43,574 nt of DNA, from the IMG/VR virus record IMGVR_UViG_3300009408_000089, positions 1 to 43,574 of that record. The stretch is one strand, 5' to 3'. The notes beneath the pieces were generated by a model. It made no database searches. It was not told the origin of the DNA and worked only from the letters and a program-made list of their open reading frames with translations. How positions within the stretch are numbered: position 1 is the first letter of the stretch; each line of letters opens with the position of its first letter. Below, in pieces: positions 23,433 to 32,082 of this stretch. Source of the stretch: a virus. A program made the position numbers and the translations under genes.

Positions 23433-24916
23433 TCATTATTGAAGTAACTAATCCGGTATATTCAAGAATTTATTCAGGAGACGGAAAAGCTGAAACATTA
23501 AAAACGTTGTTGTGGTATGCAGAACAGATGAAAATTTATGTGGAAAATTATCGATTTCATCCTTCATTTAAGGCAAAACGATGGGATGGAAAACTATCAT
23601 TTTTCAATGCGGGATCAGGGTATATTCTAACTGGATTAATCAATCATTCATTGAATATTTTGAAACAATACGATGAATGTGTAGTAAAAGATCCCCATCA
23701 TTTACTATTTTCATCAGATGAACCTTTAACAGTAGATCCTAATATATTTGTAGATTCTCCTTGCGGGTTTTCATTATTTGATGATCAAGAATTTGTGATT
23801 AACAAATTATTGAATAAGAAACGAGGAGTAGCGGAAGTAGCTACAGGAGCAGGTAAAACATTGTTGACATGCGCTTTACTTGAAACAATACAACCGGAGC
23901 ATGGATTGGTTATCGTTCCTAATTTGAATCTTGTAATGCAAACATACGATGAAGGATTTGTAGCTTGCGGATTGGAAGAAAAAACCGGAATGTATTATGG
24001 AAAACAGAAAGACGAATTGCGACAATATACCGTGGCAACGTGGCAATCTCTTATTCTAAATAAGGATTTAATGTCTTGCTTTGATGCAATTATATTAGAT
24101 GAGTGCCACGGAGTAAAAGGACGTGAAATACAGGATTTAATGATTCACGCAGAAAATGCAATATGGAGATATGGAGTAACAGGCACAATTCCAAGAGATA
24201 AATGCACCCGAACTACCTTGGAAGGAGTGTTTGGTCCTACTTTAGTACAAGTGTCAAGCCTGGATCTTCAAAATAGAGGACGCTTATCAAATTGCTGCAT
24301 CATAATGGTTAATATTGAATATCCCGGAGATTTTAAGAAACGAATTAATGATGAAGCAAACTTATTGATGGCTGAAGCAAAATTGAAAAAGAAAGAAGCC
24401 CCTGCTCTTAAAAGAAAACATAAACTAAAGGAATTGGCAAAATATCAACCCAGAATTGCTGCAATTCAAAAATTGATTGCTGCATCTTCAGGAATGAGTG
24501 TTATTTTAAATAATTATAAAGAAGAAGGAATCAATTTAAACGATGGACTAACAAAATCCGTATTTATGGATGGATCTACTTCAATTGAGGAACGGAAAAA
24601 ATATAAGGAACAGTTGACATCAGGAGAAATGGAAACCTTGGTTACGAGTTATAAGATGGGCTCAACTGGTTTGAATTATCCGCATTTGAAAAATGTCTTT
24701 ATGACCTCACCAACCAAAGCATATGTTACCGTAATACAATCAATAGGAAGAGCTTTAAGAAAAGCGAATGATAAGAGTTTAGCATTCATCTTTGATATAA
24801 ACGATAAAATTCCTAATGTTGAATCAGGACAAACAAGAAAATCCTATTATGAAGAGAAACAGTTTCCAGTTAAAGAAATAACAATTAATCTGAGCAAACA
24901 AGAAAAATTATTTTAA
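23429..24916 (+). CDS. uvsW: Recombination DNA-RNA helicase UvsW
   Basis: 495 residues (T4 UvsW 503). N-terminal small domain, then Walker A ATGAGKT (138-144), DECH box (225-228), motif III TGT, a charged insert, and QSIGRALRK motif VI near 440. It migrates branches and unwinds R-loops, shifting replication from origin-dependent to recombination-dependent. The stop is followed directly by a late promoter. Confidence 0.93.
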   Translation: MIIIEVTNPVYSRIYSGDGKAETLKTLLWYAEQMKIYVENYRFHPSFKAKRWDGKLSFFNAGSGYILTGLINHSLNILKQYDECVVKDPHHLLFSSDEPLTVDPNIFVDSPCGFSLFDDQEFVINKLLNKKRGVAEVATGAGKTLLTCALLETIQPEHGLVIVPNLNLVMQTYDEGFVACGLEEKTGMYYGKQKDELRQYTVATWQSLILNKDLMSCFDAIILDECHGVKGREIQDLMIHAENAIWRYGVTGTIPRDKCTRTTLEGVFGPTLVQVSSLDLQNRGRLSNCCIIMVNIEYPGDFKKRINDEANLLMAEAKLKKKEAPALKRKHKLKELAKYQPRIAAIQKLIAASSGMSVILNNYKEEGINLNDGLTKSVFMDGSTSIEERKKYKEQLTSGEMETLVTSYKMGSTGLNYPHLKNVFMTSPTKAYVTVIQSIGRALRKANDKSLAFIFDINDKIPNVESGQTRKSYYEEKQFPVKEITINLSKQEKLF

Positions 24917-24924
24917 TATAAATA
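24917..24924 (+). promoter_or_regulatory. T4-type late promoter
   Basis: TATAAATACAAGTAATAGGAG: exact match to the late consensus TATAAATA, then the ribosome site of the gene at 24946. The same arrangement with almost the same leader is seen at 38599. Confidence 0.65.
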
Positions 24925-24945
24925 CAAGTAATAGGAGTAAAAGAT

Positions 24946-25671
24946 ATGAAATTTAAAGATTTAGTTGATAACATAATTTTGGAAAAAGAAGATGAAGCTT
25001 CTAAGTTATTAAAAGAAGAAATAAAAAACCGGATTTTAGAGAAAACAAATCGAGTTTATAATGGTAAAAATATGAAACATGCCATTGCTTTTTTCACGGA
25101 GTATCCAGGTTGGCATGATTATGCAAAAGACCGCGCAACAGTAAATGCCATAAAGCGATTGGTTAAACAAGGTACGCTTGAAGTAAATGAATATCATCAG
25201 GCTCGATTGAAAGAATCTGTCAACGAAAATTATTTATCTGAATCATTACGTTTAACTTTATCAGATAAGAAGGTTCTAACTGCTTTTACGAAAAAAGAAG
25301 AAGCGGATTCAAAACATCTATATACTGATGGGAAGTCTTTAGATGGTTTGTGGATGGGTGGAAACAAGATTGCTTATTGGGAAGGCGATAAAGTTAAATT
25401 TAGAGAAATTGATAGCCGTTCTGCGCAGACAATTATACGTGCATTGAAGCGAATGCTTCCAAAGAATTTAACGGAGATGGAATATCCATACGGGAAAATA
25501 AGTAATGCGGATTTAGAAAAAGCTGAAAAAATTCTTTGGGACGCGGAGAGAGCAGTGAGAAATCATGAGTTTGAAACTGAGAATGAATATGTTGATTCTC
25601 TTGAAAATGTAAATGATGATATTTTGACATATATTAATTTCCGTTTCGATCGACGATCCGGCGCATATTAA
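24946..25671 (+). CDS. Late hypothetical protein with capsid-targeting-like N-terminus
   Basis: 241 residues. Starts MKFKDLVDNIILEKED, similar to the 38626 protein (MKFKDIVES). Contains LxE-type candidate prohead-protease sites, including IILE (10-13) and YLSES near residue 93. A consensus late promoter precedes it. The middle part (ALKRMLPKNLTEMEY) is helical. A packaged internal protein is the working hypothesis; no enzyme family recognised. Confidence 0.55.
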   Translation: MKFKDLVDNIILEKEDEASKLLKEEIKNRILEKTNRVYNGKNMKHAIAFFTEYPGWHDYAKDRATVNAIKRLVKQGTLEVNEYHQARLKESVNENYLSESLRLTLSDKKVLTAFTKKEEADSKHLYTDGKSLDGLWMGGNKIAYWEGDKVKFREIDSRSAQTIIRALKRMLPKNLTEMEYPYGKISNADLEKAEKILWDAERAVRNHEFETENEYVDSLENVNDDILTYINFRFDRRSGAY

Positions 25672-25682
25672 GGAGAATAATA

Positions 25683-25901
25683 ATGAATTTAACTGAAATG
25701 ACAATAGCGGCTAATAATATATCTCCTGTAATAACAGAGGCAAGCTCCAAGTATCCTGAATTACAAAAAGTTGTTGATAAATTAGTTGAAGAATTTATGA
25801 GTCAAATTCATGAAGAAACTGATAAAGTTGAAAGTGAAATGCCATATAAAAAACAATGGGTTCTTGAAGAAATAGCAACAACATTACAGAAAAAAGTATA
25901 A
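25683..25901 (+). CDS. Small acidic hypothetical protein
   Basis: 72 residues; AAGGAG upstream. ITEA at 17-20 fits the (I/L)xE|A prohead-protease consensus of T4. The remainder is one or two charged helices. Member of the cluster of likely late proteins at 24.9-26.7 kb, but the targeting motif here is weak. Confidence 0.5.
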   Translation: MNLTEMTIAANNISPVITEASSKYPELQKVVDKLVEEFMSQIHEETDKVESEMPYKKQWVLEEIATTLQKKV

Positions 25902-25962
25902 ATTTTAGGAGATAAAAATGATTTTATTTAAGGATTATTTGAAGGAAGCGAAAATTGATGTT
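25897..25962. repeat. Direct repeat of a gene 5' end, copy 1
   Basis: TATAAATT, ribosome site AGGAG, ATG and the first 15 codons are nearly the same as at 26112-26177 (differences only around the second codon). Marks duplication of a promoter-plus-start module. Confidence 0.75.
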
Positions 25963-26097
25963 CGTAAATATACAATCAAATTACTAGATATGGTAGATGA
26001 TGAAGCAATAGATGCAAAGCAAGTAGTTAAAATGTGTCTTAATTATATGTCTGAAGATGATGTTAAAGATATGATGGAAATGAATGATGTAATCTAG
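25918..26097 (+). CDS. Small protein with capsid-targeting-like N-terminus
   Basis: 59 residues beginning MILFKDYLKEAKIDV, followed by an unrelated acidic helical body. LKE|A at positions 8-11 places a possible protease cut after residue 10, exactly where T4 internal proteins (MKTYQEFIAE|A) are cut. Shares its first 15 codons with the 26133 gene. Confidence 0.6.
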   Translation: MILFKDYLKEAKIDVRKYTIKLLDMVDDEAIDAKQVVKMCLNYMSEDDVKDMMEMNDVI

Positions 26098-26111
26098 GAT
26101 GTAATCTAGGA

Positions 26112-26177
26112 TATAAATTTTAGGAGATAAAAATGAGTTTATTTAAGGATTATTTGAAGGAAGCGAAAATTGATGTT
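26112..26177. repeat. Direct repeat of a gene 5' end, copy 2
   Basis: Second copy of the 66-base module described at 25897-25962. Just upstream GATGTAATCTAG is tandemly repeated (26086-26109). Confidence 0.75.
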
Positions 26178-26672
26178 AAAACGGTACTTACTATTAAAGG
26201 TTTGCTTCCAAAAGTTCGCGCTAAATTGGATACACAGTTAAGAGACATGGGATATAATATTGAAGACGTGGGCACGGATTATGTATCAACTTCTAAATAT
26301 AAAGGAAAGGAATTAAATTCTTCTGATATTGAAGGTCTGCAATCATATTTGGAAGAAGAAGGATATATGAATGAATCTACACTTAATGAATTTTCTAAGT
26401 TTCTTAAGTTTTTGGGCGATCAACCTCAAGGTGAAGAACTGCGTAAGAAGATGGGAGACCAAGAAGATCGTGCTGCAATTAAGAATAAGGGCGACGGTGA
26501 GGACGATGAAGAAATGGATGAATCAAATCATCCGGGAATGAATGCTAGTGGTCCAACGGCTGAAGAATTAGAAAATATAATTTTAGCTAAGTATAGAATC
26601 ACTCCTGAGGAAGCAAAATATATTTTAAAACATAAATATCATTATTCTGATAAAGAAATTTCTAATCTGTAA
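26133..26672 (+). CDS. Late protein with capsid-targeting-like N-terminus
   Basis: 179 residues beginning MSLFKDYLKEAKIDV; LKE|A after residue 10 matches the T4 internal-protein cleavage position. The body has a C-terminal acidic stretch (GDGEDDEEMDES) and a helical tail (TPEEAKYILKHKYHYSDKEI). TATAAATT and AGGAG precede it. Packaging into the head is inferred only from the N-terminus. Confidence 0.6.
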   Translation: MSLFKDYLKEAKIDVKTVLTIKGLLPKVRAKLDTQLRDMGYNIEDVGTDYVSTSKYKGKELNSSDIEGLQSYLEEEGYMNESTLNEFSKFLKFLGDQPQGEELRKKMGDQEDRAAIKNKGDGEDDEEMDESNHPGMNASGPTAEELENIILAKYRITPEEAKYILKHKYHYSDKEISNL

Positions 26673-26704
26673 TCCTAGGATATATATTTTGAATAAAAAT
26701 TGCT

Positions 26705-26737
26705 TACAATCGATTGTACGGTGTTCTAAGCTATATT
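26705..26737 (+). promoter_or_regulatory. Palindromic operator-promoter element, copy 2
   Basis: TACAATCGATTGTA at 26705-26718 and TATATT at 26732-26737: 27 bases from palindrome start to -10, the same as in copy 1 (8340). GCTTACA precedes both and CTATATTAGA is shared. Confidence 0.6.
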
Positions 26738-26755
26738 AGATAGAAAGTATGTTTC

Positions 26756-26784
26756 TTGACAGATCCCACTTTCTATATTATACT
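26756..26784 (+). promoter_or_regulatory. Sigma70-type promoter
   Basis: TTGACA 26756-26761, TATACT 26779-26784, spacer 17. It follows the palindromic promoter by about 20 bases, so the same operon has two start sites of different type. Confidence 0.75.
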
Positions 26785-26810
26785 TTCCGTATGTATAAAG
26801 GAGATTGTGA

Positions 26811-26984
26811 ATGAAATTTCTGACAATGGATAAACTCATAAAGTTTATAGAAAAACAAAAAATGAAAACTACTGAGATAGAGGACAGAAAGGTATTTTAT
26901 ATAGATATAGCTGATATGTCTTATTTAAAGGCATCAGAAGTATTGAAGAAGATAAAGTCTGAAATTAATATACCCGTTACATAA
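26811..26984 (+). CDS. Small hypothetical protein
   Basis: 57 residues beginning MKFLTMDKLIKFIEK; AAGGAGA upstream. Helical with alternate Lys and hydrophobics. TAATG overlap with the following gene. Confidence 0.55.
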   Translation: MKFLTMDKLIKFIEKQKMKTTEIEDRKVFYIDIADMSYLKASEVLKKIKSEINIPVT

Positions 26985-27589
26985 TGGACGGAGTAATAAC
27001 AGAAGAAGAAATCTATAATTTATACAAATTATGGTGCAAAGAAAAAGGTTTAGCTCACAATAGGCCATATCGAATAGCAAAAAATCCTAAGAAAACAAGC
27101 AAAGCCATTTGGACAGTGATGACAAAGTTAGCCGCTATGTTAGAAGGGGCATCAATAGATCCACAAGCTTACATGCGTGCAGGTTTAACTAATATAAATA
27201 ATTGTCAACCAGGACACCTTATAAGTCAAAAAGGAATCGACGCGTTTGAGAAATTTTATAATTTACAAACAGTTAAATTAGATAGTCCAATCAAAGAAAT
27301 TGATAGATCGCTTAACTATGTCTTGGATTATTGTGCTAAGAATAAGATTACATTTCCCGACTATTTATTTCATAACACAGGAAAAACAAGAGTTGCCGTT
27401 TTGCATCTTGACATAAAGACTCTTTCCCCTTATCTTTTACTTGTGATGCCTCTTTATGATCGATTTATAAGTTCATTAGCAGAAGATGAAAAACATGAGG
27501 TTATACATAATGTAAGTAAGGCATTTTATGTAATAACAAAACAGAAAAATAAATATTTAAAAATAAGAGAAGCTCTTATGCAGCTATAG
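26984..27589 (+). CDS. Hypothetical protein
   Basis: 201 residues, starting in a TAATG overlap. Mostly helical, basic. No motif recognised; TVMTKLAAMLEGASIDPQAY looks like a conserved core. It belongs to a small operon that precedes the DNA polymerase. Confidence 0.55.
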   Translation: MDGVITEEEIYNLYKLWCKEKGLAHNRPYRIAKNPKKTSKAIWTVMTKLAAMLEGASIDPQAYMRAGLTNINNCQPGHLISQKGIDAFEKFYNLQTVKLDSPIKEIDRSLNYVLDYCAKNKITFPDYLFHNTGKTRVAVLHLDIKTLSPYLLLVMPLYDRFISSLAEDEKHEVIHNVSKAFYVITKQKNKYLKIREALMQL

Positions 27590-27597
27590 GAGAAGAT

Positions 27598-27777
27598 ATG
27601 GATCTAACGATTGAAGAGATGAATAATCCGAAGAAAAAAATTAAATATACAGCACCAAAAACAAGTGCTTGTTTGATTGAAGATATGGAAGAAAAAATTA
27701 AAAGAATAGAAAAAAATGGAAAGATTGAATATGAACCAGTTGAAAAACAATTAATTGAACAAATCGACCATGTATAA
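27598..27777 (+). CDS. Small charged hypothetical protein
   Basis: 59 residues beginning MDLTIEEMNNPKKKI; GGAGAAG upstream. Rich in Lys/Glu, probably one long helix in the second half. Family unknown. Confidence 0.5.
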   Translation: MDLTIEEMNNPKKKIKYTAPKTSACLIEDMEEKIKRIEKNGKIEYEPVEKQLIEQIDHV

Positions 27778-27787
27778 AGGAGATATA

Positions 27788-27841
27788 ATGAGCACAAGAG
27801 AAGCATTTGATTTATATTATAATGTTTGTAATCAAATTTAA
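27788..27841 (+). CDS. 17-residue leader peptide ORF
   Basis: AAGGAG then ATG 27788 encodes MSTREAFDLYYNVCNQI, stop TAA 27839-27841, sharing its last A with the ATG of the next gene (TAATG). The next gene has no ribosome site of its own, so this leader probably feeds ribosomes to it by reinitiation. Confidence 0.4.
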   Translation: MSTREAFDLYYNVCNQI

Positions 27842-28284
27842 TGGAATTTGAAAATATAAATAGAATTGATTTTAAGTATATTGATGATAATCATATTACA
27901 GGTTTTGATGAAATTTTTCATACTCCTATAAAGGAATTATGTGGACTGAGTGAATTGGTTGAAGATTACACTATTACTATCCAATTTCAAAAAAACAAAA
28001 TTTCATTGCCTTCAACTTGTGAAGTATTTCAAACAGATGGTGTTTATATTGATTCAATACCATCCTTGAAATTACAACGTCTTCCTCTATTATCTATGAA
28101 AGGAAAGATAGGAGTCAATCAAATTAAAATATTCACGGTTTCTGTAAGTAAGAATCCTGAATATTGGGAAATTCCAATCTTACCTAAACGAGTTGCATCT
28201 ATTTTAAATTGCGGTTTAGTGATAGTAACAAATCCCCAAAAATGTCAAAGAAACATAATAAAGAGATCTACAAAGAGGAAATAA
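27841..28284 (+). CDS. Hypothetical protein upstream of DNA polymerase
   Basis: 147 residues. Mixed alpha/beta, ends in a very basic tail RNIIKRSTKRK. In T4 the translational repressor RegA lies near gene 43, but I see no RegA-like pattern here. Starts by coupling to a leader ORF and ends one base before the polymerase gene. Confidence 0.55.
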   Translation: MEFENINRIDFKYIDDNHITGFDEIFHTPIKELCGLSELVEDYTITIQFQKNKISLPSTCEVFQTDGVYIDSIPSLKLQRLPLLSMKGKIGVNQIKIFTVSVSKNPEYWEIPILPKRVASILNCGLVIVTNPQKCQRNIIKRSTKRK

Positions 28285-28285
28285 A

Positions 28286-30748
28286 ATGTACACAGGAATT
28301 TTTTACCACAGGCCTACAAATACAATTCATTTATGGGATGATAAATTAGGATATAAGAAATTTCCATATAAACCATATTGTTATTTTATAACAAATGAGA
28401 ATCCTGATTCTACTTCAATCTATGGGGACGGATTGAAGAAAATGTTGTTTAATTCAATTAATGAGATGCGTGAATTTAAAGAGTCATGGGATGAAAAAGT
28501 TTTTGAATCGGATTTACGACCTGAATTGAGGACGCTTGTTGATTTATATCATAAATGTTCTCCTTCTTTACCAGAAGTAACAACAGCTTTTGTTGATATT
28601 GAAGTTGATATTGAAGACCCTCAATTTAAAAAACTTGGTGGTTTCCCTAATGCTTCCGAAGCAAATGCACCGATTAATGCTATAACACTATATTTAACAT
28701 CTACAGAGAAATTTCATACTTGGGTGCTGCTTCAAGATGAAATGAATAACCCTGATTATAATCGCAATGATTCGTTTATCTACACTTTTAAGGATGAACG
28801 TGAGTTGTTATCAAATTATATAAATTTTTTCAAATCGCAAGATATACGTTGTTACAGCGGTTGGAATAGTGAATCTTTTGATGTTCCGTATATATTTAAT
28901 CGTATTACTAAATTGTTAGGCAAATCATATACATCACATTTAAGTCCAATTGATATAGTTAAGAATAATCCGGAAAGAGAAGAATATCAAATCGCCGGAA
29001 TTGCTCATATGGATTACATGTTTCTTTATAAAAAATTCACAGTAAATGAAAAAGATAATTACAAACTTGATAATATCGCTGCTATTGAAATCGATTCACA
29101 CAAAGTAAAATATGAAGGAGCGCTTGGGTCTCTGTATCGTAAAGATATTAACAAATTTATTGAATACAATATAGGTGATGTGGAATTACTTGTAAAATTA
29201 GATAAGAAACTGCAATATATTGATTTAGCACGAACTTTATGCTACAAAGGAAATATTCCTTTTGAAAGCATTGTATATTCATCTTTGCCTATTGATGGAG
29301 CAATTCTAACATATTTGAAGAAACATAATTTGGTTGCTCCTGATGGTAAACATAATGCAAGAGAAGGACATATACAAGGGGCATATGTAGCAACACCAAC
29401 AGCAGGTTTGTATGAATATGTAGTGGATTTAGATTATACTTCATTGTATCCATCTATCATGCGAACTTTGAATATTAGCCCTGAAACAAGAGTGAAAAAA
29501 GTTCGAAATAATGAAATAGCATTATTGGAAGGTCTTGAAGATAATCAAGTTGTTTCTATTAACGGTTGTGTTTATGATAATTCAAAGCGAGGCGTTATTC
29601 CGACTATTCTAGATTTGTGGTTTGATGAACGGGTTGAATATAAGAACAAAATGAAGGAATATAAGAAGTTAGCTCAGAATTCAAAAGATCAGAATGAAAA
29701 AAATGATTTTTTATCAAAGGCTAATCATTATGATCTGTTGCAATATACATTGAAGATTTTGTTGAATACGGTGTATGGGGTACATGCTCTTCCATCATTT
29801 AGATTTTTCAATCGGGATGATGCTGAAGCAATCACCCTAACAGGGCAAGCGGCAATTAAATATGCCAGGAAGGAAGTCGATATTCTGTTGAAGAAATTAG
29901 GATCTACAGACCGAGTTACATATGCGGATACAGATTCTTTGATGTTATCATGTAAAGGATTATTGAATAAATTCAATGCAGATTTAAATGATATTCCTAA
30001 ATGTGTGGATCTTATCAGAAATAAATTGATGCCAGCATTTAGAGCAAATAATGTAATAGCTTTAACCGAATTTGCTTTGAAATCTTTAAATGTTAGAGAA
30101 AGACATTATTTCCACTTAAAACAAGAATTTATTGCTAGACGAATGTTTTTTCTTTCAGCAAAAAAGCGGTATGCAATGTGGCTGGTCAATAAAGAAGGAA
30201 TAGATTGTGATAGAATTGAATTTAAAGGGCTTGATATTCGTCGAAGTTCATTTCCCCCATATTTCAAGAAAACAATGTTTGATTGTTGTAAAGGAATTTT
30301 GAAAGGTAAAGAACAACAGAATATACAAGATGTAATTTGTGATTACAGAAGGCAAACAAAAAATCAGTCATTGTTTGATATAGCAACTCCAACAGGAGTT
30401 AAGAAATTAAGTCCCTTAGGAATTAAAGGACAACCTGTACATGTAAGAGCGGCGCAAGTATACAATAAGATGCTTATAGACGAAAAACGAAAGAATGCAT
30501 TTCCTATCACAGCGGGATCAAAATTAAAATGGGTGTATTTGGAAGCTTCAAATCCTTGGAATCAAAATGTGATTGCTTTTAATGAAGAAACTCCTAAAGA
30601 TATTCTTGATAATATAAATCGCTATGTTGATTATGAAACAATTATTGCCAAAAACATTGAAGGAAAAATGGGTCCCATCTTACAAGCATGTGGTATGCAA
30701 ATGCCTGAAAAAGTAAATGAAAAATTTGAAGGATTCTTTTCATTTTAA
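28286..30748 (+). CDS. 43: DNA polymerase gp43 (family B)
   Basis: 820 residues (T4 898). Exonuclease motifs: FVDIE (D104, E106), NSESFD (194-199), YNIGD (D298). Polymerase motifs: A DLDYTSLYPS (381-390), B KILLNTVYG (490-498), C YADTDS from 546. KKRYAMW near 630 matches the thumb-side KKRY motif. Replicates the genome together with gp45 clamp and gp44/62 loader encoded directly downstream. Start ATG 28286. Confidence 0.97.
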   Translation: MYTGIFYHRPTNTIHLWDDKLGYKKFPYKPYCYFITNENPDSTSIYGDGLKKMLFNSINEMREFKESWDEKVFESDLRPELRTLVDLYHKCSPSLPEVTTAFVDIEVDIEDPQFKKLGGFPNASEANAPINAITLYLTSTEKFHTWVLLQDEMNNPDYNRNDSFIYTFKDERELLSNYINFFKSQDIRCYSGWNSESFDVPYIFNRITKLLGKSYTSHLSPIDIVKNNPEREEYQIAGIAHMDYMFLYKKFTVNEKDNYKLDNIAAIEIDSHKVKYEGALGSLYRKDINKFIEYNIGDVELLVKLDKKLQYIDLARTLCYKGNIPFESIVYSSLPIDGAILTYLKKHNLVAPDGKHNAREGHIQGAYVATPTAGLYEYVVDLDYTSLYPSIMRTLNISPETRVKKVRNNEIALLEGLEDNQVVSINGCVYDNSKRGVIPTILDLWFDERVEYKNKMKEYKKLAQNSKDQNEKNDFLSKANHYDLLQYTLKILLNTVYGVHALPSFRFFNRDDAEAITLTGQAAIKYARKEVDILLKKLGSTDRVTYADTDSLMLSCKGLLNKFNADLNDIPKCVDLIRNKLMPAFRANNVIALTEFALKSLNVRERHYFHLKQEFIARRMFFLSAKKRYAMWLVNKEGIDCDRIEFKGLDIRRSSFPPYFKKTMFDCCKGILKGKEQQNIQDVICDYRRQTKNQSLFDIATPTGVKKLSPLGIKGQPVHVRAAQVYNKMLIDEKRKNAFPITAGSKLKWVYLEASNPWNQNVIAFNEETPKDILDNINRYVDYETIIAKNIEGKMGPILQACGMQMPEKVNEKFEGFFSF

Positions 30749-30757
30749 GATTTGTTA

Positions 30758-30785
30758 TTGACAGATTTAAATACAATATTATAAT
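30758..30785 (+). promoter_or_regulatory. Sigma70-type promoter before gp62
   Basis: TTGACA 30758-30763, TATAAT 30780-30785, spacer 16. The predicted start near 30792 falls downstream of ATG 30786 and 4 bases before TTG 30796. Confidence 0.75.
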
Positions 30786-30795
30786 ATGAATATAT

Positions 30796-31224
30796 TTGAT
30801 CAAACGTATAAAGGAAGGAAAGAAAGCTCTAGATAATGAGGATTTCAAGGAGTATACCCCATATTTAGTTCCTCGTTTTCTTTCTATGAATATAACGAAT
30901 ATACAAGGAGCTGCTATATTAAATAAATATACTTTTTTACCGTTATCGAAGAAACAACACTATGAATTGATGTTGACATTACCATGGGATTCATCCTATG
31001 CAAAGTATATTAAAGGAGAAAAATCTTCTGATAAATGTTTAAAGGAGTTAGTAGGAATTGTGATGAAATCATGGAAAAATACATCTGTGAAACAATCAGA
31101 GATTGTAGAAACCATAAAAAGAAAATTATTAACAGGAGATGAAATTGAGAAGATTTTAGTTAGAACAGGAACAGAAACTCGAAAGAAAAATAAATTATTG
31201 AAGTATTACAAGGAGAAAGCATGA
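30796..31224 (+). CDS. 62: Clamp loader small subunit gp62
   Basis: About 142 residues from TTG 30796 (T4 gp62 has 187). YLVPRFLSMNITNIQG followed by KKQHYELMLTLPW and YAKYIKGE follows the gp62 pattern. Start is unresolved: ATG 30786 begins MNIFDQTYKGRK, which resembles gp62 N-termini, but this frame stops after 16 codons; a one-base change in AAAGGAAGGAAAGAAAG would join it to the main frame. Partner of gp44. Overlaps gp45 by four bases. Confidence 0.75.
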   Translation: MIKRIKEGKKALDNEDFKEYTPYLVPRFLSMNITNIQGAAILNKYTFLPLSKKQHYELMLTLPWDSSYAKYIKGEKSSDKCLKELVGIVMKSWKNTSVKQSEIVETIKRKLLTGDEIEKILVRTGTETRKKNKLLKYYKEKA

Positions 31225-31922
31225 AAGGATTTAATCATTTTTTAACAGCACTGTTACCGTCAAGTATAGAATCCGGGCGTATTAAATTTACCCCGGGGTC
31301 AATTGAATCTTCTTTGAAACGCGAAGACGGACAAGTTATTGTTCAGTCAATTCTAAACACTCCATCGAATAAATTGAATGAGGAAATTTGCATCCCTCAT
31401 TTATCACAACTACAAAAGGCATATCGAACTTTAGATAATCCAAAAGTTTCGTTTACTTACGAACAAGATATTCCATCTAAACTAGCTTTAATGGGAAATG
31501 GATCGAGAATTAGTTTATTTTTGATGGATAAGGATTTTGTATCATGGCCATCTCTAACCGCTGAGCCCGAATATTCATTGTCTGTAGAATTAACGCTATC
31601 ATCTCTTGAATCGATGAAAACAAATTATTCATTGGTAGATGGCGAATTAACAAACATTAAGTTAAGTAATTCAAAATTAACATTTATTGTTGGAAATGAG
31701 GAACACGAAAATTCAGCTAAAACCTCTATGGATATTGATGTTAATGATGAATATGAAATGACTATTCGAAGCGAATTCATTACAGCCATTTTGGATACTA
31801 TTAATTCAGATTCAGTTGTAACATTGAACGCATCTGAACACGGACTGATTAAGATTGTTGTTGATCTAGATACAGAGGATTATAAATTAAGCACTAAATA
31901 TTTCTTGGTTGCTTCACAGTAA
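31221..31922 (+). CDS. 45: Sliding clamp gp45
   Basis: 233 residues (T4 228). Beta-rich clamp pattern with ALMGNGSRISLFLMD in the centre and LSTKYFLVASQ at the C-terminus, as expected for the trimeric processivity ring. It also serves as the moving activator of late transcription together with gp55. ATGA overlap with gp62 and AAGGAG ribosome site. Confidence 0.85.
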   Translation: MKGFNHFLTALLPSSIESGRIKFTPGSIESSLKREDGQVIVQSILNTPSNKLNEEICIPHLSQLQKAYRTLDNPKVSFTYEQDIPSKLALMGNGSRISLFLMDKDFVSWPSLTAEPEYSLSVELTLSSLESMKTNYSLVDGELTNIKLSNSKLTFIVGNEEHENSAKTSMDIDVNDEYEMTIRSEFITAILDTINSDSVVTLNASEHGLIKIVVDLDTEDYKLSTKYFLVASQ

Positions 31923-31936
31923 ATAGGAGACTGTTA

Positions 31937-32082
31937 TGAGTAATTTACATGTTAATATTCGATTCGGGGCTTACCGTTTTCAATTAACACGCCAGTGGAA
32001 AATTAGGATACGTAAAGGAGTATCAAGTAGCAAGTCATATGTTAAATTCTTTGAAGTATATGAATTTTTCGGTTATAAATGA
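31937..32082 (+). pseudogene. Small ORF with apparent frameshift before gp44
   Basis: ATG 31937 (GGAGA upstream) encodes MSNLHVNIRFGAYRFN, then stops. One more T in the run at 31978-31980 would let it continue as QLTRQWKIRIRKG to TGA 32080-32082, overlapping the gp44 ATG in the ATGA style of this genome. That fit suggests a 48-residue protein broken by a one-base loss, in the phage or in the assembly. Confidence 0.4.

Noticed and set aside
26697-26706. T4 MotA box (TTGCTTACA)
   Set aside because: It resembles the MotA consensus but lies about 25 bases from the -10 instead of 12-13, and the shared feature of both copies is the palindrome.
30786-30836. Independent 16-codon gene MNIFDQTYKGRKESSR
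   Set aside because: No ribosome site, overlaps the promoter -10, and is better explained as the displaced start of gp62.
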